Source of the DNA: an uncultured Acetatifactor sp. | GTDB lineage: Bacteria > Bacillota > Clostridia > Lachnospirales > Lachnospiraceae | Assembly (NCBI GenBank): GCA_910577665.1 | Contig: CAJTOJ010000003.1 | Location: 62,001 to 126,000, forward strand | Length of the DNA stretch: 64,000 nucleotides | Reading direction: 5' to 3' | Shown: positions 37,684 through 45,432 of the stretch, piece after piece | How positions within the stretch are numbered: the stretch's first letter is position 1 | Layout of the letters: every line of letters begins with the position of its first letter | The notes under the pieces: model-generated | The model's input: the letters and a program-made list of their open reading frames with translations, nothing else | What the model was told of the DNA's origin: nothing | Databases searched by the model: none | Position numbers and translations under genes: made by a program

Positions 37684-38189
37684 AGATTCCTTCCTCTCTC
37701 CGATGCGCACTGTCCGCCAATATATTTCACATACACCTGACAAGGGTTCCCCACATCCCACAGGTCGGGAAAACATTCCAGTTCCCGGAATCCCACCGCC
37801 TCATAAAAGGCATTCGTCCGATCATACTCCGGGTAATGGCCCTTCTGCACTGTCTTCACCTGGACATACTCATAGCCATGCCCGGCTGCATAGTCCAGAA
37901 AGCATCCCAGCAATGCCCGGCCCATCCCCTTTCTGTGGTATTCCTTCCGAATCCCGCACACATAGATTTCCGCCGTATAGGTTCCCGTCTCTTTCAAAGC
38001 CATAAAGCCCACTGGCCTACCTTCCACATACACTGCCCAGAAAGGCATGCCGGCACTGTTTTTCACATATTCCGCCACACTCTCCGGTATCCCGAACCAC
38101 TCTGGCAGCCCTCCCAGGATGTCTGCCGCTATGGCACTTTTCTCCGTGTCTGTATCTATCTTCTTGATTTCCATTCTGGCCCCTGTCAT
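37662..38189 (-). CDS. GNAT family N-acetyltransferase
   Basis: 175-aa acetyltransferase. The acetyl-CoA site is IRKEYHRKGMGRALLGCFLDYA (R/Q-x-x-G-x-G/A form), followed by NAFYEAVGFRELECF, typical of motif B. Start 38189 chosen because GAGGG is 7 nt upstream; an ATG at 38213 directly abuts a GGAAGG. Its 3' end overlaps the start of the TetM-like/NYN gene by 22 bp, so the two are probably translated together; an acceptor in translation is possible but not shown. Confidence 0.85.
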   Translation of the reverse strand: MTGARMEIKKIDTDTEKSAIAADILGGLPEWFGIPESVAEYVKNSAGMPFWAVYVEGRPVGFMALKETGTYTAEIYVCGIRKEYHRKGMGRALLGCFLDYAAGHGYEYVQVKTVQKGHYPEYDRTNAFYEAVGFRELECFPDLWDVGNPCQVYVKYIGGQCASERGRNLCREVNW

Positions 38190-38575
38190 GCCATCGCCCT
38201 CTTTTCCTTCCATCCTTCCAGCCTATTTCTCCCGTTCCCGGCGGTTCCTTCCATTCCCGGCAGCTTCTTTCGTTCCTGGAAGTTTCTTTGTTACTGCGAA
38301 CGGAGTGAACCGTAACGTTTCTTTCGTTTCCCTGACGCCCCGTTTCTGGTATCTGCCCCTTCCCCCATACCCCGCCACTATTTTTCCCATTTTACCATAA
38401 GTATCCTTCCGGGTCTACAAGGTTCCCCAATTTGACGAATACCGGTTACTGTTCACTGGCGACACCGCGGGATATTTTCAAGCGCTTTCTGCGTACCAGA
38501 CCCAAGGCTGCCTGCATTTTCCTCTTGACATTCTTCCCGGCCTTGTGTATCGTATAGATCACGAACAAAATATTC
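38190..38575. other. 386-bp gap with degenerate tandem repeats and repeat termini
   Basis: No gene. 38233-38290 holds three loose copies of a ~19-bp unit (GTTCCCGGCGGTTCCTTC, ATTCCCGGCAGCTTCTTTC, GTTCCTGGAAGTTTCTTTG). 38290-38316 is an imperfect palindrome, GTTACTGCGAAC...GTGAACCGTAAC. 38445-38456 is GTTACTGTTCAC. The last two are end motifs of the dispersed repeat family. A possible plus-strand promoter, TTGACA (38525-38530) with TATCGT (38548-38553), precedes the riboswitch. Confidence 0.5.
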
Positions 38576-38665
38576 CGCTAGGGGAGCACATCGCTGAGAC
38601 TGGAGTGGCAGACGCCGCTTCTAACCCTCACTACTTGAACCGGATAATACCGGCGTAAGGAAGCA
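38576..38665 (+). ncRNA. TPP (thiamine pyrophosphate) riboswitch
   Basis: Matches the THI element: GGGGAGC near 38581, CGCTGAGA at 38592-38599, ACCC followed by TTGAAC, and GGATAATACCGGCGTAAGGAA near 38642-38662. It precedes thiT, so bound TPP should switch thiamine uptake off. Confidence 0.95.
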
Positions 38666-38700
38666 AAACACGTCCGCATGATGCAGACGTGACGATGTCG

Positions 38701-38730
38701 TTCCTCCTTGCCAGATGAAGGAGGATTTTT
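38701..38730 (+). terminator. Riboswitch expression hairpin containing the ribosome site
   Basis: TCCTCCTT (38702-38709) pairs with AAGGAGGA (38718-38725), followed by TTTTTT. The right arm is also the Shine-Dalgarno of thiT, so one hairpin could both terminate transcription and hide the ribosome site. A separate 11-bp hairpin lies at 38669-38691 and may be the competing structure. Confidence 0.75.
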
Positions 38731-38731
38731 T

Positions 38732-39430
38732 ATGTTGTATGAAATCGTTGTAGACAGCTACGGGGATACCACCTATGTCCCCACCACCCTGGGCAATGTG
38801 CTGCTGGTGGCAGTGATCCTGGTACTGCTGGCCGCCGGACTGTTCTTTGCCAGGAAACATTCCGGGAAGGATTCCGCAAATGTCCGATCTGGTGCCGGAA
38901 AGCTCACGGTAAAGCAGCTTGCCTTCTGCGCCTGCGCCATGGCCCTTGGCACCGTTCTCTCCAATGTCAAACTCTTTTCCTTTCCCTGGGGCGGCTCTAT
39001 CACCCTGCTGTCCATGTTCTTCATCTGCCTGCCAGGGTACTGGTTCGGTCTGGGAGCCGGGCTTACCACTGCAGTGGCCTACGGGGTACTCCAGCTCCTC
39101 TTCGACCCTTACGTGCTCTTTCCCATGCAGCTGGTGGTTGATTACCTGCTGGCCTTCGGCGCACTGGGTCTGTCCGGGCTGTTCTCCCACAGCAGGAACG
39201 GCCTGATCAAAGGGTATCTTCTGGGTATCTTTGGCCGCTGGGTCTTCACCACCCTCTCCGGCTGGATCTTCTTCTCCTCCTATGCCTGGGAAGGCTGGCA
39301 TCCCATTCCCTATTCCATGGCATACAATGGTATCTACATAGGGGCAGAAGGCGCCATCACCGTGGTGATCCTGGCCATCCCCGCCGTAAGGAATGGACTG
39401 GGCAGAATAAAGCAGCTGGCGTCAGAGTAG
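38732..39430 (+). CDS. thiT: Thiamine transporter ThiT (ECF S component)
   Basis: Membrane substrate-binding subunit of an energy-coupling-factor transporter, 232 aa with six likely membrane segments. NVKLFSFPWGGSITLLSMFF is the characteristic ThiT thiamine-binding segment, and GRWVFTTLSGWIFFSSYAWEGWHP follows, with the Trp-rich substrate pocket. It needs a shared EcfA/A'/T module, which is not in the window. Start is the ATG 7 nt after AAGGAGG; an upstream TTG at 38708 lies in the hairpin. TPP riboswitch upstream confirms the substrate. Confidence 0.94.
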   Translation: MLYEIVVDSYGDTTYVPTTLGNVLLVAVILVLLAAGLFFARKHSGKDSANVRSGAGKLTVKQLAFCACAMALGTVLSNVKLFSFPWGGSITLLSMFFICLPGYWFGLGAGLTTAVAYGVLQLLFDPYVLFPMQLVVDYLLAFGALGLSGLFSHSRNGLIKGYLLGIFGRWVFTTLSGWIFFSSYAWEGWHPIPYSMAYNGIYIGAEGAITVVILAIPAVRNGLGRIKQLASE

Positions 39431-39587
39431 CTCCTGGCCAACAATGAGAGCATCCCCCTTACATGAATGACTGTCTTCGTTGACAAATTGGCAAGTCTTG
39501 CTGGTTGCCCTTCCCCGCCCTATCTGCTATCCTTATGAAAAGGCAAAATACCTGCCGACTATCAAAAAGCAAAAAGGGAGAGTATCT

Positions 39588-40223
39588 ATGAACACAGCAG
39601 ACAGAATACAGCATTTGAGAAAGATTAAGGGATTGTCACAAGAAGAGCTTGCCGACCAGATCGGCGTATCCCGCCAGACTATCTCCAAGTGGGAGAGCGA
39701 ACAGAGCACTCCCGACCTGGAGAAAATCGTCCTGATGAGCGATTTCTTCGAAGTAACCACAGACTACCTGCTCAAAGGCATCGAACCAAAGCCCACAGAG
39801 AACCCCGACAGTGTAAACGCTGCCCTCTTTACTATCTCTGGTACGGCCTTGAACTATATCGGCCTGTTCACAGCGCTCATGGTGTGGCACGAAGAGCAGG
39901 TCTCCAGCTCTGTGGCCATCGGACTCATCTGTATGGCCGTGGGATGCGCCATACATGCCGCAGGCCAGGTTGTGGGAAGCAACGACTCAAGATCCAAAAG
40001 CAGGCGGCTCTTTTTCCTCTGTAACTTCGGGGTGCTGCTGCTCATCCCCTATTCCCTCCTGTTCAATTTCACAAGCGCTCTTCTGGGCAGATACTGGTTT
40101 GCCATCGCTCCCATCCCCCTGTTTGGGATCTCCCTCCTGTGGTACGGCCTGGGTTGGCTGCTGTATCTGGTTCTGAGCCTTGTGGGGACAGTGCTTTTAT
40201 GGAAACGGCTCAAAGCCACATGA
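39588..40223 (+). CDS. XRE family regulator with membrane domain
   Basis: 211 aa. Residues 3-58 are a Cro/CI-type helix-turn-helix (RIQHLRKIKGLSQEELADQIGVSRQTISKWESEQSTPDLEKIV); the rest has four likely membrane helices (for example FFLCNFGVLLLIPYSLLF). Such membrane-bound XRE proteins are common in Lachnospiraceae; targets are usually local but unknown here. GGGAG before the ATG supports 39588; the frame is open further upstream. The stop codon lies inside the left flank of the repeat element at 40224. Confidence 0.87.
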   Translation: MNTADRIQHLRKIKGLSQEELADQIGVSRQTISKWESEQSTPDLEKIVLMSDFFEVTTDYLLKGIEPKPTENPDSVNAALFTISGTALNYIGLFTALMVWHEEQVSSSVAIGLICMAVGCAIHAAGQVVGSNDSRSKSRRLFFLCNFGVLLLIPYSLLFNFTSALLGRYWFAIAPIPLFGISLLWYGLGWLLYLVLSLVGTVLLWKRLKAT

Positions 40224-40348
40224 GTTACCGTTCACAGTAACAGATGCACACAAAACGCAAAGGACATGCGTTTTGGCGCATGCTGTCTCGGGTTTTTATG
40301 CAAAATGCGCATAAAGATGCCTCGCGTTACTGACGAGCGAACAGTAAC
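40224..40348. repeat. 125-bp dispersed palindromic repeat, copy 1
   Basis: Ends GTTACCGTTCAC (40224-40235) and GCGAACAGTAAC (40337-40348) are inverted repeats with 10 of 12 matches. The core 40244-40279 contains ACACAAAACGC and ATGCGTTTTGGCGC, which also occur in the copy at 56841. Flanks CCACATGA (40216-40223) and CCACTTAA (40349-40356) match at 6 of 8, like an aged target duplication. No coding capacity. Confidence 0.75.
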
Positions 40349-40387
40349 CCACTTAATTCCCGCCAGCAATGAGCCAAGTCAACAAAG

Positions 40388-40417
40388 TTGACTTCCACCA
40401 TGTGAAAATGGTATCAT
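40388..40417 (+). promoter_or_regulatory. Promoter of the GH105 gene
   Basis: TTGACT (40388-40393) and TATCAT (40412-40417), spacer 18 bp, 65 bp before the start. Confidence 0.5.
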
Positions 40418-40482
40418 ACATCCATACCAGTCGATAACCCTGTGGGAATCAAATATCATAAGACAGGCAGGAGGACATACCC

Positions 40483-41601
40483 ATGAACAGACCCTTACTG
40501 GATACAGCAATCCGGATCGCAGACACCATCATGCAGGATCATCCCGGTCTTATCGCAGCCAAATGGCAGTACGATGTGGGGCTGCTTCTCACCGGCTTCT
40601 GGCGGTTGTCAGAAGTCACCGGTGATCCGAAATATTATGAATATCTGGAAACCTATTATGATTATTTCATCCTGCCGGACGGAACCATACGGGATTACAA
40701 TCTCCAGGAGAAAAACGTGGATCACCTGAACTGCGGGAAAAATCTCTTCCCCCTCTATGAGAAGACCGGGGAAGAACGTTTCCTCACGGCGATCCGTCAC
40801 CTGGGAGAACAGCTTACCATCCAGCCCCGGACCCAGTCCGGCTCTTTCTGGCACAAGCAGATCTACCCCAACCAGATCTGGCTGGACGGTCTGTACATGG
40901 CACAGCCTTTCTATGGGGCCTATGCCGGATATTTCCGGGAGGAGGCAGATTACGAAGATATCCTCTGCCAATTCCGCGTGGCCCGGGAGAAGACCTATGA
41001 TCCCCGCAGCGGTCTCTACACCCATGCCTGCGATGAATCCCGGACAGCCTTCTGGGCAGATCCTGCCACTGGACGCTCCCTGAATATCTGGGGCCGTGCC
41101 GTGGGGTGGTATTCCATGGCTCTGGTGGACACCCTGGATCACATTCCCGCCCACAGGGAAGATATCCGGAAGGAACTGATCTCCCATCTGCAGGAACTGA
41201 TGGCAGGCGTGGTCCGCTACCAGGATCCCCAGGGGGTCTGGTACCAGGTGCTGGACAGCCGCCGCAATGACAACTACCAGGAGTCCACCTGCACCTGCCA
41301 GTTCGCCTACACTTTGGAGAAAGGCATCCGCATGGGCTACCTGGATGCGGGCACCTTCCGCCCCAGCCTGCAAAAAGCGGTAGAGGGCATCCTCCAGGTC
41401 TTCCTTCGCCAGGATGGGAACCGCACCTGCATGGGCAGGGGCTGCGCCGTGGCTGGCTTAGGCCCCCAGGATAATACCAGACGCAATGGAACTCTGGATT
41501 ACTATTTCAGCGAACCGGTCCGGGACAACGACTACAAAGGCGTGGGACCTTTCCTGCTGCTGGCTGCAGCCTATGAGGGAGGAATCCACAAAAGACAGTA
41601 A
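40483..41601 (+). CDS. GH105 unsaturated rhamnogalacturonyl hydrolase
   Basis: Removes the unsaturated galacturonic acid left at the non-reducing end of rhamnogalacturonan oligosaccharides after lyase cleavage (YteR/YesR type). 372 aa, (alpha/alpha)6 barrel. QIWLDGLYMAQPF gives D135, equivalent to the catalytic Asp of YteR; H181 in YTHACDES and R205/W209 in WGRAVGWYSM match its substrate-binding residues. No signal peptide, so cytoplasmic. GCAGGAGGA ribosome site. Stands alone but fits the GH78/GH106 loci functionally. It stops 3 bp before the convergent addA gene ends. Confidence 0.93.
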   Translation: MNRPLLDTAIRIADTIMQDHPGLIAAKWQYDVGLLLTGFWRLSEVTGDPKYYEYLETYYDYFILPDGTIRDYNLQEKNVDHLNCGKNLFPLYEKTGEERFLTAIRHLGEQLTIQPRTQSGSFWHKQIYPNQIWLDGLYMAQPFYGAYAGYFREEADYEDILCQFRVAREKTYDPRSGLYTHACDESRTAFWADPATGRSLNIWGRAVGWYSMALVDTLDHIPAHREDIRKELISHLQELMAGVVRYQDPQGVWYQVLDSRRNDNYQESTCTCQFAYTLEKGIRMGYLDAGTFRPSLQKAVEGILQVFLRQDGNRTCMGRGCAVAGLGPQDNTRRNGTLDYYFSEPVRDNDYKGVGPFLLLAAAYEGGIHKRQ

Positions 41602-41604
41602 ATC

Positions 41605-44600
41605 TCAGTATCTCCCCAGATGGAAAGAATACAGGATCCTCTCCTTCACCGGCTTCCCATACAGCCGCTCCAGGGCCTCCTTGTAATATTCCATCTGGGT
41701 CTCATAGCGGTTCCACAATTCCTCCATGGAAGATACCGCATCCGTCTTGTAATCCAGAAGCACCAGACCATCTTCCTCCACCAAAAACACATCTATGATG
41801 CCCTGGATCAGCACGGTCTCCGAATCCGGAAACTGTTCCCCCAGCCTGTCAGCCGCAATTCCCAGCACAAAAGGCTGCTCTCTGTACAAGCCCCCCTGGC
41901 GCCAGGCGCGCCACATGCGGTAGCCCAGCTCGCTTCTTAGGAACCGTGAAATCCGCCGCACAGTTACAGCCCCGGCATATTCCTGGCTAAGGCGTCTGCT
42001 GCCCACTTCCCGCTCCAGGAATGCCGCCAGGGTCTCCTCCAGCCGGTCCGTCTGTAACCTGCTGACATACACCTCATAGTCGCATGAAAATCCTGCATGA
42101 TCCCCTGTATCCCGGCCGTCCCCGAATGCTTTCTCCTGCACATGCATCCCCTCTGCGGGATAACTGTCTGTTGCTGCCATCCCTGCAAGGGTTCCTCCAG
42201 CCCCCATCCCTGCCAGAACCTTCTCCACAGTCTCTGTAAAGTCCAGAAGTTCCATGACCCTGTGGTAGGCATTTCCCCGGACGGTTCCGCCCACCCGCTC
42301 TTCCTTCCTGCGAAAAGCCGGGATATAGGGCTGTATCTCCTTCTCCTCAAAGGTATGGAAAGCCTCCTCATCCCTGTCCGCCATGGCTGCAATCTTCAGT
42401 TCAGATACAGTGGTCTTGGTGTAAAGTCCCGCCAGGGACGCATATAGATAGGGAGTCGTAAGGCGCTGCTGCAAGGTCTCCAGGGCTGCCGGATCCCCAC
42501 AGGAAGAGGCCAGTTCCAGCATGGCCCTGCGGTCTGCCAGTTCCAGTTGTCCGCCTATCCTGCAAATCTGTCTGCACTCCTCCCCCAGAAGAGATACCCG
42601 GATGGAAGTCTGCGCCACAACAGGCAGCAGAAAATCCAGGAAACTGCCAGCCTCCGCAAAATCAAGATAAGTGAAAGTCCCTCCTCCCATCTCCTGCATC
42701 AGATCCCATTTCTCCTGTGCGTGCTCCAGGCATGCTGTCAGGATCAGTTTCTCCCGGGCGCGGGTCAGTGCCACATACAGCACCCGCATCTCCTCCGCCA
42801 GACTCTCTTCCCGCATCTTCCTGCCCAGCGTCACCCGGCGCAGGGTCTTGTTGCGGATACGCCTGTCCGGATCCACATAGTCCACAGCAAGTCCCAGATC
42901 CATATCCACGATCAGGGACTGGTTCACATCCCGCATATTAAACCGCTTGTTCAACCCACACACAAAGGTAATGGGAAATTCCAGACCCTTGCTCTTGTGT
43001 ATGCTCATGATCCGCACCACATCTGCATTCTCATCCAGCAGGCCTGCCTCCCCATAGTCTACGTCATATTTCTCAAGCTGTTCCATATAGCGGATGAAAT
43101 GAAATAGTCCAAAGTAGCTTGTCTTCTCAAAATCGGAAGCCTTAGTGAGCAGCATTTCCACATTGGCCCGCCGCCTGCTGCCCGCCGGAAGTGCTGTCAC
43201 ATAGTCCAGATAGCCAAAATCCATAAGAAGCCTGGTCAGAAGTTCCCGGATAGGCATGTAGACCGTAAGGGCACGATAGTCCCCGATCCTTTTCAGGAAT
43301 GCCTCTACCCGCGCAGCCAGCCCGGAGTCTGTCTCCCGGGTCCAGGACAGCTTCTCCTCCTCGCTTCCCGCATATGCCTCCAGGGCCTCATACAGGGAAC
43401 CTTCCCCCCTGCCGCTACGCACCAGGGCGATCTCCTCTTCCGTAAAGCCTCCGAACAGGGACTTCATCACCCCGAACAGAGGAATGTCCTGGGTGGGGTT
43501 GTCCAGCACCCGCAGAAGCTGTAACAACTCCTGGACTTCCATGGCTGCAAAATACCCCGCCTTGGAAGGAATGTGTACCGGGATCCCCTCCCCTTCCAAC
43601 ACCTCCTTGAAGGTCTCGTCCCATCCGCTCACAGACCGCAGCAGGATCACCATGTCAGAGTATCTGGCAGGCCGCAGGAGTCCGCTTCCTTTGTCCATCA
43701 CCTGGTAATCTGCCAGCAGTCCCTTGATCTTTCCAGCCACAACCAGGGCTTCCGCCTGCTTCTGATCCAGTTCCTCCCCCGTGCCCGGCTTCTCCACCAG
43801 CAGCAGTTCACTTCCACAGTCTTCCCCTTCCGGATAGGACGCTCCCGCAGACAGGGCTGCCCGGTCATCATAGTCGATTCCGCCCACTGTCCTGCTCATC
43901 AGCCGGGAAAACACATCGTTCACTGCATCCACCACCTGGATCCGGCTCCGGAAATTCTTAGACAGATCAATCCTGCAGCAGACTCCTTCCGATCCATAGG
44001 TATTGTATTTTTCCAGGAACAGTTCCGGCCTAGCCAGCCGGAACTTATAGATGCTCTGCTTCACATCCCCTACCATAAACCGGTTGAAGTGTCCGTCCTC
44101 CTCCCCGGAGACAGCACTCAGAAGATACTCCTGCACCAGGTTGCTGTCCTGATATTCATCAATGAGAATCTCTGCAAAATGCTGCCGGTATTCCCGGGCC
44201 ACAGGGCTGGGCCGTACCTCCGCCCCCTCCCGTACCAGCAGGATATCCAGGGCAAAATGCTCCATATCGGAGAAGTCGATCACCTTCTTCTCCTGTTTTT
44301 TCTCCTGCATCCGTCTTCTGAATTCCAGTACCAGTCCCAAAAGGATATCCACCGGCTCTCTGCATGCCCTGTGCTGGCGCAGTGCCAGGGGCAGGGCGGT
44401 GCCGAAAATCTGCTCTGCCAGCCCCTGGATGCTGTCCTTCACTTCCCCTCGCATCCTTTTGGCCAGTTCCCTCTTCCCAGGTGATACGCTGTCATCCTTC
44501 TTAGCGGGCAGGCGGCCGAAAGTGATGGCACACAGTTTTCTCTCAAAAGCCTCCCAGGATTCACAGGCGGACAGCTCCTCTATCTGTTCCAGCTCCTGAT

Positions 44601-45354
44601 CCACCAGTTCCCCGTACATATAGGGTCCATCCGGCATCTGACACAGGGCCTGTACCCGGTACAGCTTCTCCGCGCAGCCTGCCGTCATCCGCTTCAGATA
44701 GCCTGTCAGATAACGCCCCCAGGCGCTTTCCTCCAGTTCCTCCAGCGTCTCCCCTGCATAATCCTCCCTGCACTTCTCCAGCCACTGATCCGGCCAGGGA
44801 AAGCTGGCGGCATATCCGGCCAGGGAAAGGATATGTCCCTCCAGGACACGCTCCCTGCCCCCAGGACAGAAATATTCCACACAGAAGCGGAAAGCTTCCC
44901 CTCCTTCCCGGAAAGCATCCTCCAGAAGCTCCCCCAGCACCTCCTGCTCCATGAGTTTCACTTCCCCCTGGTCTGCAATCCGGAACGCAGGATCCAGCCC
45001 AACCTCTTGAAAATGGTTCCGCAGCAGGAACAGACAGAAACTGTCTATGGTGGTAATCTGGGCATTGTGCAGCAGGGTAGCCTGCCTCTGGATATGCTCC
45101 GAATCCGGCTGCTCCTCCAGCCTGGCGGATATGCCGGCCGCAATACGCTCCCGCATCTCCGCCGCCGCAGCATTGGTGAAGGTCACCACCAGCAGACGGT
45201 CGATATCCACCGGCCGGGACTCATCACATACCATCCGTATGATGCGTTCCACCAGCACTGCTGTCTTACCGCTGCCTGCCGCCGCGGACACCAGGACATT
45301 ACATCCCCTGGTATCGATCACTTTCTGTTGTTCCGCCGTAAATGATATTGCCAT
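41605..45354 (-). CDS. addA: AddA helicase-nuclease subunit
   Basis: ATP-dependent 3'-5' helicase and nuclease that resects double-strand breaks together with AddB. 1249 aa. UvrD-like motor: VSAAAGSGKTAVLVERI (Walker A, about 23-39), LLVVTFTNAAAAEMRERI, ILIDEYQDSN (Walker B), VGDVKQSIYKFR, MSIHKSKGLEFPITF and RVLYVALTRAREKL. The C-terminal RecB-type nuclease has GIIDVFLVEEDGLVLLDYKTD. The frame is complete and the length typical. Directly after addB (78 bp gap). The ribosome site (GAAGGGC) is weak. Confidence 0.97.
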   Translation of the reverse strand: MAISFTAEQQKVIDTRGCNVLVSAAAGSGKTAVLVERIIRMVCDESRPVDIDRLLVVTFTNAAAAEMRERIAAGISARLEEQPDSEHIQRQATLLHNAQITTIDSFCLFLLRNHFQEVGLDPAFRIADQGEVKLMEQEVLGELLEDAFREGGEAFRFCVEYFCPGGRERVLEGHILSLAGYAASFPWPDQWLEKCREDYAGETLEELEESAWGRYLTGYLKRMTAGCAEKLYRVQALCQMPDGPYMYGELVDQELEQIEELSACESWEAFERKLCAITFGRLPAKKDDSVSPGKRELAKRMRGEVKDSIQGLAEQIFGTALPLALRQHRACREPVDILLGLVLEFRRRMQEKKQEKKVIDFSDMEHFALDILLVREGAEVRPSPVAREYRQHFAEILIDEYQDSNLVQEYLLSAVSGEEDGHFNRFMVGDVKQSIYKFRLARPELFLEKYNTYGSEGVCCRIDLSKNFRSRIQVVDAVNDVFSRLMSRTVGGIDYDDRAALSAGASYPEGEDCGSELLLVEKPGTGEELDQKQAEALVVAGKIKGLLADYQVMDKGSGLLRPARYSDMVILLRSVSGWDETFKEVLEGEGIPVHIPSKAGYFAAMEVQELLQLLRVLDNPTQDIPLFGVMKSLFGGFTEEEIALVRSGRGEGSLYEALEAYAGSEEEKLSWTRETDSGLAARVEAFLKRIGDYRALTVYMPIRELLTRLLMDFGYLDYVTALPAGSRRRANVEMLLTKASDFEKTSYFGLFHFIRYMEQLEKYDVDYGEAGLLDENADVVRIMSIHKSKGLEFPITFVCGLNKRFNMRDVNQSLIVDMDLGLAVDYVDPDRRIRNKTLRRVTLGRKMREESLAEEMRVLYVALTRAREKLILTACLEHAQEKWDLMQEMGGGTFTYLDFAEAGSFLDFLLPVVAQTSIRVSLLGEECRQICRIGGQLELADRRAMLELASSCGDPAALETLQQRLTTPYLYASLAGLYTKTTVSELKIAAMADRDEEAFHTFEEKEIQPYIPAFRRKEERVGGTVRGNAYHRVMELLDFTETVEKVLAGMGAGGTLAGMAATDSYPAEGMHVQEKAFGDGRDTGDHAGFSCDYEVYVSRLQTDRLEETLAAFLEREVGSRRLSQEYAGAVTVRRISRFLRSELGYRMWRAWRQGGLYREQPFVLGIAADRLGEQFPDSETVLIQGIIDVFLVEEDGLVLLDYKTDAVSSMEELWNRYETQMEYYKEALERLYGKPVKERILYSFHLGRY

Positions 45355-45432
45355 GAAAACATGCCCTTCCCTTATGCTTCTGTCTGCCGGATGTCCCAGG
45401 CTCGTCTTTCTTTGACATACGCCTGCGCTGTC

